Numbered from the stretch's first letter, positions 52,046 through 61,192 are shown. The stretch: DNA of 64,000 nucleotides from Streptomyces clavuligerus (GCF_005519465.1 NZ_CP027858.1:5022001-5086000), one strand, 5' to 3'. Notes: a model not told the origin generated them from the sequence alone. Translations and numbers: made by a program.

Positions 52046-53245
52046 TCAGTTCCGCAGTACCAGCGCCTGCCCCGCCACCACCAGGACGACCTGCTCGCAC
52101 TCGGCCGCGAACGCCGCGTTCAGCCGTCCCAGCTCATCGCGGAAACGACGGCCGGACGCGGTCGCGGGCACCACCCCCGAACCCACCTCGTTCGTCACCG
52201 CCACCACCGTCCGCCCGGTCGTCCGCACCGCCGTGACCAGCTCACCGACCCGTTTCCGCAGCTCCCGTTCACCGCCCTGCCGCCACCGCTCGTCGTCCCA
52301 GGCGCCCACCCGGTCCATCGCGTCCGTCAGCCACAGCGACAGACAGTCCAGCAGCAGCGGGGGACCGTCGCCGGACAGCAGCGGAACCAGCTCGCAGGTC
52401 TCCTCCGTGCGCCAGGAGTTCGGACGGCGCTCCCGGTGCAGCGCCACCCGGTCCGCCCACTCGGTGTCGCCGCCGCGGCCGCCGCCCGTGGCCACGTACA
52501 ACACCCCAGGGAACGTTTCGAGCCGCCGCTCCGCCTCCACCGACTTCCCCGAACGCGCCCCGCCGGTGACCAGCGTGCGGCGCGGAACGTCGGGAACGGC
52601 GTGGTACTCGCCCACGATCAGCGTCGTCCCGTCCGGCACCGCCCGCGCACCCGCCGCCGCGAGCCGCCGCTCCAGCTCACCGCCGCCGGGCACTTCGTGG
52701 TCGAGATGGACGGCGATCACATCGGTCGTCGCCCCGATCCCGCCCGTCGCCCGCAGCCGCGCGATCGCGTCGGGCCGCGCCACCACGTCGGCGAGCACCA
52801 TGTCGTACGGGGCGGCCCCGTCCGTGAGCCCGGCGGGCGCACCCCCCGGCGGCAGATACAGCAGCCGCTCGCCGTCCGGGGAGGCCACCTCGTACCCCGT
52901 CCCCGGGGTGTCCATCGGGACCGCCCGCACCCGGTGCCCGCTGATCAGCGTCAGCACCCGGCCGTCGGGCACCCGTCCCGCCGGGGGCAGCCCCGCCGGG
53001 ACATCCAGGGCGGGCCCGTCGTGCGGATGCGTGAGCAGCACCTGCCGCACCCCCACCAGCGAATGCCCCGCCCGCGCGGCGGCCAGCGCCGCGCCCGGGG
53101 TCAGGTCGAGCAGCAGCGCACCGTCCACGAGCAGCGCGGTGGCCGCGCGGGCCAGCGGGCCGCGGGCGGTGGCGCAGACCGCGCAGGGACAGTCGGGCCG
53201 GGGGAGACCGGCGGGTGCGCCGGTGCCGAGCAATGTCACTTCCAC
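52046..53245 (-). CDS. cobU: MBL-domain/adenosylcobinamide kinase (CobU) fusion
   Basis: A 399-aa bifunctional-looking protein. Residues about 1-215 are metallo-beta-lactamase-like: MEVTLLGTGAPAGLPRPDCP, CxCAVC-type cysteines, LLTHPHDGPALDVPAG and VIAVHLDHEVPGGGELERRL. Residues about 222-399 are CobU, which phosphorylates adenosylcobinamide and adds GMP: P-loop LVTGGARSGKSVEAERRLET, the His guanylylation region DRVALHRERRPNSWRTEETC, LLLDCLSLWLTD and VVAVTNEVGSGVVPATASGR. The fusion is a known actinobacterial arrangement. The first domain's metal motif reads HPHDG rather than HxHxDH, so its activity is doubtful. First gene of an operon with cobT. Confidence 0.93.
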   Translation of the reverse strand: MEVTLLGTGAPAGLPRPDCPCAVCATARGPLARAATALLVDGALLLDLTPGAALAAARAGHSLVGVRQVLLTHPHDGPALDVPAGLPPAGRVPDGRVLTLISGHRVRAVPMDTPGTGYEVASPDGERLLYLPPGGAPAGLTDGAAPYDMVLADVVARPDAIARLRATGGIGATTDVIAVHLDHEVPGGGELERRLAAAGARAVPDGTTLIVGEYHAVPDVPRRTLVTGGARSGKSVEAERRLETFPGVLYVATGGGRGGDTEWADRVALHRERRPNSWRTEETCELVPLLSGDGPPLLLDCLSLWLTDAMDRVGAWDDERWRQGGERELRKRVGELVTAVRTTGRTVVAVTNEVGSGVVPATASGRRFRDELGRLNAAFAAECEQVVLVVAGQALVLRN

Positions 53246-53335
53246 ACCCAGATCCTCCCGCGCCGCCGCGTGCCGTGCGCGCCCGGCTACGCTGCGGGCA
53301 GGACAGAGATCACTTCAGGACCCAGGGAGGCGGAC

Positions 53336-53542
53336 ATGACATGGACGTGGCGGTTCGAGAAGTCCGACGGGACGGAGGTCCGGCCTGCGGTGGAGCCGGA
53401 GGAGTTCTCCACACAGGGGGACGCCGAGACCTGGCTCGGGGAGCACTGGAAGGAACTCCGTGACGGGGGAGCGGATCAGATCCACCTCTTCGAGGACACG
53501 ACGGCGGTCTATGGGCCGATGAGCCTGCACGCGCCCGAATAG
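53336..53542 (+). CDS. Small conserved protein, unknown function
   Basis: A 68-aa acidic protein: MTWTWRFEKSDGTEVRPAVE, then FSTQGDAETWLGEHWKELRD and HLFEDTTAVYGPMSLHAPE. It has no signal or membrane segment. GGGAGG lies 6 nt before the ATG, and the Trp- and acid-rich pattern is protein-like, so the gene is believable despite its size. A hairpin follows. It is divergent from the MBL-CobU gene. Confidence 0.82.
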   Translation: MTWTWRFEKSDGTEVRPAVEPEEFSTQGDAETWLGEHWKELRDGGADQIHLFEDTTAVYGPMSLHAPE

Positions 53543-53552
53543 CGGCAGGTCC

Positions 53553-53576
53553 GGGCCCCGGTCGATACCGGGGCCC
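53553..53576 (+). terminator. Terminator hairpin after the small-protein gene
   Basis: A perfect 10-bp stem GGGCCCCGGT/ACCGGGGCCC with a CGAT loop, 10 bp after the stop codon. Confidence 0.8.
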
Positions 53577-53744
53577 GCTTCCCCGGCCCTCCTGGCGTCC
53601 CGTGGTCGCGTGGTCGCGTGTCCCACGCGGTCCCGTGGCGGGCCCCTGGCCGGATCACGGATTCCGCCCCGCCCCGGATGATCTGATGGAACGTCGGCCT
53701 CGACGGACTCCGGGGCCGGTCTCCCAGGGGGAGGAGTCTGGACC

Positions 53745-54251
53745 ATGGCATGGGCCGAATGGGAACGGCTGAAGGCGGAGGCCGTCGAACGCAGGACCAC
53801 CGGGATGCGGCTCAACGAGGCCGCCGACCCGGGCGGGGGCGGCGGCGACCCCCTGGTCCACGTCGGTGACCTGCGGGTCGACCAGAAGGATCTCGCCGCC
53901 ATCGGCGACGCGGCGTTCGGCCTCCACCAGCGGCTGGCACGCGACGGCCGGCTGGCCGCGTCGTCCGGAAGCAGAGCGGCGAACGACCTCAGCGGCCAGG
54001 GATTCGCCCTCGGCGGGGCGCTGCGGACCGTGACCGACCGCTGGGAGGAACAGCTCACCTCGCTGCGCGACGCCTGCGCCAAGATCTCCAACCATATGGA
54101 GTTCTCGAACCAGCAGCACCGCGGGGACGACGAGTTCATCAAGCGGCACATGAGCACCATCCGCACCCTCGACGAGGGCTTCGACGACACCTACGGCCCG
54201 GCACCCGCACCGCCGGGCCGGGGCGCCGCGGGCCCGGGGAGCGGGGGCTGA
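53745..54251 (+). CDS. ESX/WXG-like helical protein of a secretion cassette
   Basis: A 168-aa protein of mostly helical prediction. The middle has the look of a type VII secretion target: LAAIGDAAFGLHQRLARDGR, then a WxE-type turn in TVTDRWEEQLTSLRDACAKI and a second helix NHMEFSNQQHRGDDEFIKRH. The N-terminus (MAWAEWERLKAEAVERR) is basic and the C-terminus Gly/Pro-rich. It has no signal peptide, as expected for such proteins. The next gene starts 2 bp after its stop, so they are co-translated. The family assignment is by architecture, not by a firm motif. Confidence 0.78.
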   Translation: MAWAEWERLKAEAVERRTTGMRLNEAADPGGGGGDPLVHVGDLRVDQKDLAAIGDAAFGLHQRLARDGRLAASSGSRAANDLSGQGFALGGALRTVTDRWEEQLTSLRDACAKISNHMEFSNQQHRGDDEFIKRHMSTIRTLDEGFDDTYGPAPAPPGRGAAGPGSGG

Positions 54252-54253
54252 CC

Positions 54254-56542
54254 ATGGACTTCGACGCTCTGCGGCAGGCCCGTCTCGGTCTGCTCGCCGC
54301 CACGGTCACGGACTGGAGGACCATGGCCGACCGGCTGGCGGACCTGGAGCAGGAGGCCCGGCAGGGCCTGCGCGGCCGGGCCGACCGCGCCGACTGGAGC
54401 GGGCTGAACTCCCAGGTCTCCCGCCGGTTCATCGCCAGGACCGCGGGCGAGTTCGACGACGCCGCCACCCAGGCCGGATCCGTCCACGGCATCCTCCGGG
54501 ACACCCATGACGAGCTGAGGACCCAGCAGCGGCTGCTGAACGAAGCCGTCCAGCGTGCCGAGGCCCGGGGCATCCGGGTCGACGGCGGCGGAGGCGGCGG
54601 CTTCACGGTCAGGGCCGCCCACACCGGCACCGGCGGGCCACCCACCCCCGAATCCGGACCGGAACAGGGCGAACTTCATACCGTCAGGGATGAGATCCAG
54701 ACAATCCTGAACCGTGCCACCGAGATCGACAGCTCCGCCGCCGAAGTCCTGGTGACCCTCGTGGAACAGGCCGAGTACGGCTTCTCCGGCGCCCGCTACG
54801 CCGACCGCGACGCGGCGGCCGGCGCCCTCGGCGCGGCGGACCGGCTCGCGGCCCTGGCCGGGAAGGACCCCCGCGACCTCACGGCCAAGGAGTTCGACGC
54901 CCTCACCTCCGGACTGAGGAAGTACGCGGGCGACGAACTCTTCGCCGCCCGCTTCGCCGGAACACTCGGCGGCCGGGGCACCCTGGACTTCTGGGCCGAC
55001 ATCACCGACCCCCGCCAGACCGGCGATCTGCTGCGCGAACGCCACGGCAGGTACGACGACCTCCAGAAGCATCTCGGCCTCACCCTGGCCACGGCGAGCC
55101 GCAGCGACGCATGGGAGATGGACCGCTGGAAGTCCGAGGTCCTGGACACGGCGGGCAGAACGGTCGGCGGGGGCGGCGGGAGCGCCCTCGGCGTCCAGGT
55201 CATGAGCAACCTGATGCGCTGGGGGAACTTCGACGACCGGTTCCTGCTGGACTACGGCGCCCGGCTCATGGAGACGGAGAAGCACTTCACCGGCAACGGC
55301 CGACAGGGCGCCTGGCCGTCCTCCCCTATGAACCCCGAACTGAACCGCACGGGCACCGACTCCGGCACCGACCCCGCCGTCGGCTTCCTCATGGCCCTGT
55401 CGCAGAGCCCGGAGGCGTCCACGGCCTTCTTCGGCGAGACCTTCGTGACCCGGTACGAGGACCACGAGTTCTACGAGGACAAGGACGGCGACGGCAACCG
55501 CGAACGCCGGGAGCTGAGCAACTTCGACTACTTCTTCGAGGAGCGGGACTGGCCCAAGGACGTCGACTCCAAGGGCAAGGAGACCGACATCGGCAGGGAA
55601 TCCCTGGGCCACGCCCTGGAATCCGCGACAACGGGCCACCCGTCGGGCACGGGCCCGAGACCGGGGGACCTCACGCATTCGCCGGAGCAGGCGGCGTTGT
55701 TCGAGGGGATTGTGGGGTCGGTGTCGGAGAAGCCGGAGCGGTTGGGGGGGAATGGGGCGCTGGGGGAGAGTCTGGGCAGGATTACGGCTGAGTACATGCC
55801 GGATATTCACCGAGCCCTTGGGGGCGGGCGGCACCGGGAGGACTATTACTACCCGGCACCCGGTGCAGTCGCCGAGTTGGCGCCAGTGGATACAACCCGA
55901 TTTCTTTACGAGCTGGGTAAGAGTCCAGATGGTTATGCTGCGGTGAATCTTGGACAAAACAATTACACGGCACAGCTCATCGAGTCCCATTGCAGAAATC
56001 CGGCGGGGGGTCCGCATGGTGCTACGGTCAACGACGCGATTGCTGCGGCAGCGAGAAGTGCCGGTGATATTCAGGGAATCCTTGGTGGTGGCCGAGCATC
56101 TGAGGCCGAGGAGACCAAAGGGGCATCAGAAGCCAAGTTCAACAAGGCTCTCGACACGGCCAATGCCTGGGGGAGTTCCTTGGTCGAAGCCGGAATCGCA
56201 TTTTTTGTTGCACCGACCGCAGGCCCCGGCGCAATTGCCGCAGGGGAGCTTGGGGGGACGGTCGCCGGAGAGATCATCGGAGCGATCACAGACGGATACA
56301 AGAAGGACAGTGCGGACGAGGTTATTTACCGAAACGGTAAGGCGTGGGACAGCACTCGCGAGTCGACCTACATCTTGCTTGAGACCGCTTATGGGGAGGC
56401 CAGGAAGGAGTCTGTCCGGCGAGACGCCATCAATGTGGATGTGGCGATTGAGGCCGAGACGGGATTCACCAATGCTGCGAGGAGGGTCAGAGATGCTCTT
56501 GAGGGGCAGGGTCTCCCCGGGCAACTCGACTCGAAGGGCTGA
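54254..56542 (+). CDS. Large T7SS-associated protein (DUF6571-like) with foreign-looking C-terminus
   Basis: A 762-aa protein. The N-terminal 110 residues (MDFDALRQARLGLLAATVTD, WRTMADRLADLEQEA, EFDDAATQAGSVHGILRDTH) form a helical ESX-like head, typical of Streptomyces DUF6571 proteins. The middle is acidic, with FFGETFVTRYEDHEFYEDKD and GDGNRERRELSNFDYFFEE (calcium-binding-like DxDGDG). From about residue 480 (DNA about 55690) GC drops sharply and codons such as AAT, ATT and TTT appear. This part includes a Gly/Ala-rich hydrophobic run (SLVEAGIAFFVAPTAGPGAI; GELGGTVAGEIIGAITDG). The pattern suggests a modular effector whose C-terminal domain was exchanged. It is followed closely by a low-GC gene. 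Confidence 0.8.
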   Translation: MDFDALRQARLGLLAATVTDWRTMADRLADLEQEARQGLRGRADRADWSGLNSQVSRRFIARTAGEFDDAATQAGSVHGILRDTHDELRTQQRLLNEAVQRAEARGIRVDGGGGGGFTVRAAHTGTGGPPTPESGPEQGELHTVRDEIQTILNRATEIDSSAAEVLVTLVEQAEYGFSGARYADRDAAAGALGAADRLAALAGKDPRDLTAKEFDALTSGLRKYAGDELFAARFAGTLGGRGTLDFWADITDPRQTGDLLRERHGRYDDLQKHLGLTLATASRSDAWEMDRWKSEVLDTAGRTVGGGGGSALGVQVMSNLMRWGNFDDRFLLDYGARLMETEKHFTGNGRQGAWPSSPMNPELNRTGTDSGTDPAVGFLMALSQSPEASTAFFGETFVTRYEDHEFYEDKDGDGNRERRELSNFDYFFEERDWPKDVDSKGKETDIGRESLGHALESATTGHPSGTGPRPGDLTHSPEQAALFEGIVGSVSEKPERLGGNGALGESLGRITAEYMPDIHRALGGGRHREDYYYPAPGAVAELAPVDTTRFLYELGKSPDGYAAVNLGQNNYTAQLIESHCRNPAGGPHGATVNDAIAAAARSAGDIQGILGGGRASEAEETKGASEAKFNKALDTANAWGSSLVEAGIAFFVAPTAGPGAIAAGELGGTVAGEIIGAITDGYKKDSADEVIYRNGKAWDSTRESTYILLETAYGEARKESVRRDAINVDVAIEAETGFTNAARRVRDALEGQGLPGQLDSKG

Positions 56543-56550
56543 GATTTTCC

Positions 56551-57159
56551 ATGAATAAAAAATTGATCGGTGCAGTCGCCGGTGGATTTCTCGTCGTCGG
56601 TGTATCGGCGTATGCTGCTGGTGTTTTTGATGAAGAGGTCGGCGCCATTGAAGGCCGGGATGTCTGTAGCAATCTCGACCCCGATGGTGAAGTGGTGAGA
56701 AGTCTGAGGGGGATCCTTCCCGAGCGAAGCCAGTATTCTTTCGATTTCTCTGTCGTGGAGCGTGGCTCAAAAGCCGATGCGCGTTCTGGTTACGCTACGG
56801 CCTGCTTTGTCGACGGTGGAAAGAAATTGCTTTTCAGTGTACTTACCGACCTCATCGTCGGAGATCCTCCTGAGGTGTGGATGAAGAGTGAAGTCGAGGG
56901 TGTCATCAAGGAGGCTCCTCTAGCCGGTGAATTCCAGGCCGGTTATCGGGCGATCTCCTCTTCCCGAGGGGCGGCGATCTATGTTCCCTGCTTTAAGGAA
57001 CATAGAAGCGGCCTCGTCAATCTGACCGTCCGGGGCGACCTCAAGAAAGGCTCCCGCGCCAACCACCAAGAAACAAAATCTGCCCTCGAACTCCTCGTCC
57101 GCAAAGCCGCCGCCTACGCCCACCAACACGCCGGCTGCGACCTCCCCTCCCGCCTCTGA
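56551..57159 (+). CDS. Membrane-anchored or secreted protein, possible immunity partner
   Basis: A 202-aa protein with an N-terminal signal/anchor (MNKKLIGAVAGGFLVVGVSA) and a soluble domain containing several Cys (DVCSNLDPDGEVVRSL, ATACFVDGGKKLL, IYVPCFKEHRSGLV, HAGCDLPSRL) that could form disulfides outside the membrane. It starts 8 bp after the large T7SS-like gene and shares that gene's low-GC 3' composition, so the two probably moved together. By analogy with polymorphic toxin loci it could be the immunity protein, but no known immunity family is recognised. It ends 7 bp from the convergent protease gene. Confidence 0.72.
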   Translation: MNKKLIGAVAGGFLVVGVSAYAAGVFDEEVGAIEGRDVCSNLDPDGEVVRSLRGILPERSQYSFDFSVVERGSKADARSGYATACFVDGGKKLLFSVLTDLIVGDPPEVWMKSEVEGVIKEAPLAGEFQAGYRAISSSRGAAIYVPCFKEHRSGLVNLTVRGDLKKGSRANHQETKSALELLVRKAAAYAHQHAGCDLPSRL

Positions 57160-57166
57160 CCCGCCT

Positions 57167-58240
57167 TCAGATCTCCCCCAGCGTCACCCGCGCCGTGCCC
57201 GCCCGCCCATCGCGGAGGTAGCCCACCACGACCTGGTCACCCGGCTTGTCCGGGGCCAGCGCCTCCGCCAGGGAGGTGATGGTGGTGATCTCGTCGGGGC
57301 CCACCCTGGTGATGATGTCCCCGGCGCGCAGGCCCGCCTTGTCCGCCGAGCCGTTCGGGACGACCTCGACGATCGCCACCCCGGCGGGCTGGTAGTTGTC
57401 GTCCAGGACGGTACGGCCGGTGATCTCCAGGGCCGCCCGGCCCGAGTCGGTGACCTTGCCGGTGGCGATGATCTGGTCGGCGACGGTCTTCACCATGGAG
57501 ACGGGGATCGCGAAGCCGATGCCCGGCGCGGCGGCGTCCCCGAGGCCGGGGTCGGTCGCCGCCAGGGTGGGGATGCCGATCACCTCGCTGTCCAGGTTGA
57601 CCAGCGCGCCCCCGCTGTTGCCGGGGTTGATCGCCGCCGAGGTCTGCACCATGTTCCCGATGGTCGCGCCGGTGCCGCCGTCGGCGGCGCTCTCCGTCAC
57701 GGTACGGCCGATGCCGGAGACGATGCCCTGGGTGACGCTGCTGGAGAGCCCGAGCGGCGAGCCCATCGCGAGCACGATCTGGCCGACCGCGACTGTGGAC
57801 GAGTCCCCGAACCTCGCGGGTTTCAGACCCACCGGGACCTGGTCCAGCTTGATGACGGCGAGATCCTGTTCGGGGTACGAGGAGACCAGCTTCGCGGTGA
57901 CGGGCTCCTCGCCGGTGGCGACGGTGACGAGGAACGAACGTCCGCCGCCCACCACATGGGCGTTGGTGATGATGTGGCCCTTGCTGTCGTACACGACCCC
58001 CGAGCCGAGGCTGTTCCCGGACTCGATCTGCACCACCGACGGCAGAACGTTCTTGATCACCGTCTCGTAGTCGGACTGGAGGTCGTTCACGGCCTGCGGC
58101 GGTGGGACGGCGCGGGTCGAGTTGCGGGACTGCTCCCAGGAGGAGGACTCCCCGACGGGGGTGCCGGAGCATCCGGCGGCCAGGCCGGCCACCAGCAGAG
58201 CGGCGAGCGGCGGCAGCAGTCGGCGTGGCGATATCTCCAT
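57167..58240 (-). CDS. HtrA/DegP-like serine protease, lipoprotein
   Basis: A 357-aa trypsin-like protease with a PDZ domain. The signal peptide ends in a lipobox (LVAGLAAGCSG), so it should be anchored outside the membrane by a lipidated Cys. The catalytic triad is visible: His in GHIITNAHVVGGGRSF, Asp in YPEQDLAVIKLDQV and Ser in SAAINPGNSGGALVNLDSEV. The PDZ domain (about 270-350) has GVAIVEVVPNGSADKAGLRA with GDIITRVGPDEI. Such proteases clear or process misfolded envelope proteins. The gene is alone, 117 bp upstream of the ABC exporter gene in minus-strand coordinates, and convergent with the secretion cassette. Confidence 0.94.
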   Translation of the reverse strand: MEISPRRLLPPLAALLVAGLAAGCSGTPVGESSSWEQSRNSTRAVPPPQAVNDLQSDYETVIKNVLPSVVQIESGNSLGSGVVYDSKGHIITNAHVVGGGRSFLVTVATGEEPVTAKLVSSYPEQDLAVIKLDQVPVGLKPARFGDSSTVAVGQIVLAMGSPLGLSSSVTQGIVSGIGRTVTESAADGGTGATIGNMVQTSAAINPGNSGGALVNLDSEVIGIPTLAATDPGLGDAAAPGIGFAIPVSMVKTVADQIIATGKVTDSGRAALEITGRTVLDDNYQPAGVAIVEVVPNGSADKAGLRAGDIITRVGPDEITTITSLAEALAPDKPGDQVVVGYLRDGRAGTARVTLGEI

Positions 58241-58357
58241 GTTCGGAGTCTGACCGCCGGTCGGTGGGGCGGCATGCCGGGAGCACCCGAACAGGTGGCC
58301 CGGCCCCGGGCCCGGGCGCCCCTCCCGGTCCCGGCCCGACGGCCGCCGCCGAAGGCG

Positions 58358-60232
58358 CTACCCGCCCGCCGCGAGGAACTGCGTCGCCGCCAGCTCCCCG
58401 TACAGCGGGTCCGCCGCCACCAGTTCGGCGTGGGTGCCCACCGCGCGGACCCGGCCCGCGTCCATGACCACGATCCGGTCGGCGAGGGTGACCGTGGACA
58501 GCCGGTGGGCGACGACCAGCACGGTCACCTCGCGGGCGATCTCCGCGACCACATCCCTGAGCGCCAGTTCGTTGACGGCGTCGAGCTGTGAGGTGGCCTC
58601 GTCCATCAGCAGCAGCCGGGGTTTGCGCAGCAGCGCGCGGGCGATGGCCACCCGCTGGCGCTCGCCGCCGGAGAGTTGGGAGCCGCGGTGGCCGACGACG
58701 GTGTCGAGTCCTTCGGGCAGCCGTTCCACGAGGGTGTCGAGCCGGGCCCGGACCAGGACCGCAGCGATCTCCTCGTCGGTGGCGCCGGGTGCCGCGAAGA
58801 CGAGGTTCTCGCGGAGGGTGCCCGCGAGGACGGGGGAGTCCTGCTCGACATAGCCGATGGCGGCGCGGAGTCCGTTGACGGGCCAGTCGCGGACATCCCG
58901 GCCGTCCACCAGGATTCGGCCGCTCGTGACCTCGTAGAACCGTTCGATCAGTCCGAACACGGTGGTCTTGCCCGCTCCGGAGGGGCCCACGAACGCGGTC
59001 ATGCCCGCGCCCGGCACCTCGAAGGAGACCCCGTGGTGGACCGGCGGCAGATCCTCGCGGTAGCGGAAGCCGACGTTCTCGAACGTGACCGACGCGCCCC
59101 GCTCCGCGCCGTCCCGGCCGTCCCGCACGGCGGGGACCACCGGCCCGGCGGCGGCCCCCGGGACGTCCGCTCCGGCCCCCGGCTCCCCGGCTCCCGGCTC
59201 CCCGGCCCCCGGCTCCCCGGTCTCCAGATCCTCGGTCTCCAGCCGCTCCGCCTCCACGATGCGGGCGATCGCCGCCGAGCCCTCCTGGTACTGGGTCGCC
59301 GCTTCCACCAGCTTGTTCACCGGCTCGAAGAGATAGAAGAGGAAGAGCAGGAACGCGATCAGCGTGGCCACGTCGATCGCGCCGGACGCGACGCGCGCCC
59401 CGCCGATGCCGAGCACCGCGAGGAACGACACCTGCACCGCGAGCCCCACCGACGACCAGGCCACGGACTCCCACTTCGCGGCGTGCACGCCCTGTCGCCA
59501 CGCCTCCTCGGCCGCCGCCGCGATGATCTTCGTCTCCCGCTCCTCCGCGCCGGACGCCTTGAGGGTGCGGAACGCGCCGAAGGCCCGTTCCAGCCGGGTG
59601 GAGATCTGCGCCACCGCCTCCTGGGAGCGCTGGGTGGCCCGGGAGATCTGCGGCATGATCACGGCGACCGCGCCGCCGATCGTGACCAGTACCCCGAGGG
59701 TCACCCCGAGCAGCGTCAGATCCATCAGGGCCAGCATCACCAGGGTGGCGACGAGGCCGACGAGCCCGGTCGCCGCCGAGACGATCGCCTGGGTGGTCAC
59801 GGCACGCAGCAGTGTGGTGTCCGAGGTGATCCGGGACATGAGGTCACCGGGCTGGGTGCGCTCCATCGCGGGCAGCCGCAGCCGCAGCAGCCGTCCGATG
59901 AGGCTGCGGCGCGCGGCGAGGACGACGGACTCGGCGGAGCGGGCCATGATGTAGCCGCCGAGCGCCTCGATGGCGGTACCGAGGACCACGAGCGCGGTCA
60001 GCCCGATCAGGACGCCGGTGATCGACTCGTCCTCGCCGAGCTGCTCCACCAGTCTCTTGGCGGCCAGTGGCTGGAGCAGCGCCGTGACGGTCCCGACGAG
60101 CGCGAAGAACGCGCCGAGCGCGACCCGCCCCCGGTGCGGGCGGAAGTGCGTGTAGAGCGCTCGCCAGGTCTCCCCGGCGGGGAGCCTGACGGCGGGGGTG
60201 TCCTTGGCTGCGGTGGTCTCGGGAGTGCTCAC
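58358..60232 (-). CDS. ABC exporter (fused membrane and ATPase domains)
   Basis: A 624-aa half-transporter that should dimerise to export drugs, lipids or peptides. The membrane domain (about 35-330) has six helices ([60 protein letters not shown]). The ATPase domain (about 385-620) has Walker [22 protein letters not shown]-loop [17 protein letters not shown], signature [20 protein letters not shown] and Walker [13 protein letters not shown]. Between the domains, about 335-365, lies a GEPGA repeat encoded by a 15-bp tandem repeat. A 30-bp tandem repeat lies upstream of the start. The substrate is unknown. Confidence 0.95.
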   Translation of the reverse strand: MSTPETTAAKDTPAVRLPAGETWRALYTHFRPHRGRVALGAFFALVGTVTALLQPLAAKRLVEQLGEDESITGVLIGLTALVVLGTAIEALGGYIMARSAESVVLAARRSLIGRLLRLRLPAMERTQPGDLMSRITSDTTLLRAVTTQAIVSAATGLVGLVATLVMLALMDLTLLGVTLGVLVTIGGAVAVIMPQISRATQRSQEAVAQISTRLERAFGAFRTLKASGAEERETKIIAAAAEEAWRQGVHAAKWESVAWSSVGLAVQVSFLAVLGIGGARVASGAIDVATLIAFLLFLFYLFEPVNKLVEAATQYQEGSAAIARIVEAERLETEDLETGEPGAGEPGAGEPGAGADVPGAAAGPVVPAVRDGRDGAERGASVTFENVGFRYREDLPPVHHGVSFEVPGAGMTAFVGPSGAGKTTVFGLIERFYEVTSGRILVDGRDVRDWPVNGLRAAIGYVEQDSPVLAGTLRENLVFAAPGATDEEIAAVLVRARLDTLVERLPEGLDTVVGHRGSQLSGGERQRVAIARALLRKPRLLLMDEATSQLDAVNELALRDVVAEIAREVTVLVVAHRLSTVTLADRIVVMDAGRVRAVGTHAELVAADPLYGELAATQFLAAGG

Positions 60233-60298
60233 TCGGACAGGGACGCGAAATCCCGCCCCTCGCCTGACACGGGGCCCGTGATTTTCTCCCGGCCCGGC

Positions 60299-60358
60299 CG
60301 CTCCCTGTATCCGGGAAACGAACCCGGACGTTCCCTGCGTCCGGGGAAACGAACCGGG
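60299..60358. repeat. 30-bp direct tandem repeat upstream of the ABC exporter
   Basis: Two copies (60299-60328 and 60329-60358) share the pattern CGyTCCCTGyrTCCGGG, GAAACGAACC. They lie 67-126 bp upstream of the exporter start, where repeated operator sites would be expected. No other repeat of this type was seen in the window. Confidence 0.7.
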
Positions 60359-60394
60359 CCGCTCGTCCGGGCGGCGGACCGGGCCACGGAAGGA

Positions 60395-61192
60395 TCAGGC
60401 GGCGCGCGCTCCGCACAGATGCAGCATCGCCGCGATCCCCCGGTACGGGTCGGTGCGCCCGGCCCGGTCCTCCGCCGCGAGGAGCCGTTCCAGTTCCTCG
60501 GCGGCGGGGAGGCCGGAGTCGGGGCCCCAGGGGGTGAAGACCTGGACGCCGTACCAGGCGTGCAGCGGGGCCGCGATCCCCGCGAGGGTGCTGGTGAGCG
60601 CGTCCAGCCGGTCGGCGCGCACCGGGCGGCCTTCGCGGTCGGTGGCGGCGGGGGCGTCCAGCGTGGTCAGCGCGCCCGTCCAGTCCCCGGCCAGGCCGGG
60701 GCCCATGGCGAGCGCACCCGCGTTCCGCACCAGCAGGGAGAGCAGACCGCCGGGCGCCAGCATCCGGGCGAGACCGGCGAGCAGGGCGTCGGGCTCCTCC
60801 GAGGTCGTCAGCACCCCGTGGCAGAGGACGACGTCGAAGCTGCCGGGGAGGAAGTGCACCCCGGTCTCCCGGAACTCCCCCTGGACCAGCCGGAACCGTT
60901 CGCGGATCCCGGCGGGCTCCGTCGCCAGTGCCTCCTGGACCCGGCGGAGTAACGCCGGGTCCGACTCCAGGGCGGTGATCTCGTGGCCCGCGCGGGCCAG
61001 CCGCAGCGCCTGGGCGCCGCGGCCCATGCCGACGTCGAGGATGCGCAGCCGCTGCCCGACCGGGTAGCGGGCCGCTATCTGCTCGTCGAGACGACGTGCC
61101 ACCAGCTCCTGGCGGACGGTCTCCTGGAGCCCCCCGCCGGCCGACGGCCCGCCGTGCGGTGGGCCCGGCCGGTCGACCGCCTCGGTACTCAG
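60395..61192 (-). CDS. Class I SAM-dependent methyltransferase, apparent CTG start
   Basis: A methyltransferase of 265 aa if the CTG at 61192 is used. The SAM-binding motif I is RILDVGMGRGAQALRLARAG; motif II region LVQGEFRETGVHFLPGSFDV, VLCHGVLTTSEEPDALLAGL and the post-motif LAPGGLLSLLVRNAGALAMG follow. It resembles the SmtA/YcgJ group; the substrate is unknown. The first ATG/GTG in frame (61102) would cut off the conserved GLQETVRQEL. The CTG codon overlaps the TGA of the DUF3043 gene (CTGA) and has GGAGAG 6 nt upstream, so CTG is the best start. It is co-translated with DUF3043. Confidence 0.87.
   Translation of the reverse strand: MSTEAVDRPGPPHGGPSAGGGLQETVRQELVARRLDEQIAARYPVGQRLRILDVGMGRGAQALRLARAGHEITALESDPALLRRVQEALATEPAGIRERFRLVQGEFRETGVHFLPGSFDVVLCHGVLTTSEEPDALLAGLARMLAPGGLLSLLVRNAGALAMGPGLAGDWTGALTTLDAPAATDREGRPVRADRLDALTSTLAGIAAPLHAWYGVQVFTPWGPDSGLPAAEELERLLAAEDRAGRTDPYRGIAAMLHLCGARAA

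Noticed and set aside
49923..53335. Cobalamin riboswitch upstream of cob genes
   Set aside because: Gaps upstream of cobS (116 bp) and cobU (90 bp) are too short, and no B12-box-like sequence was seen.
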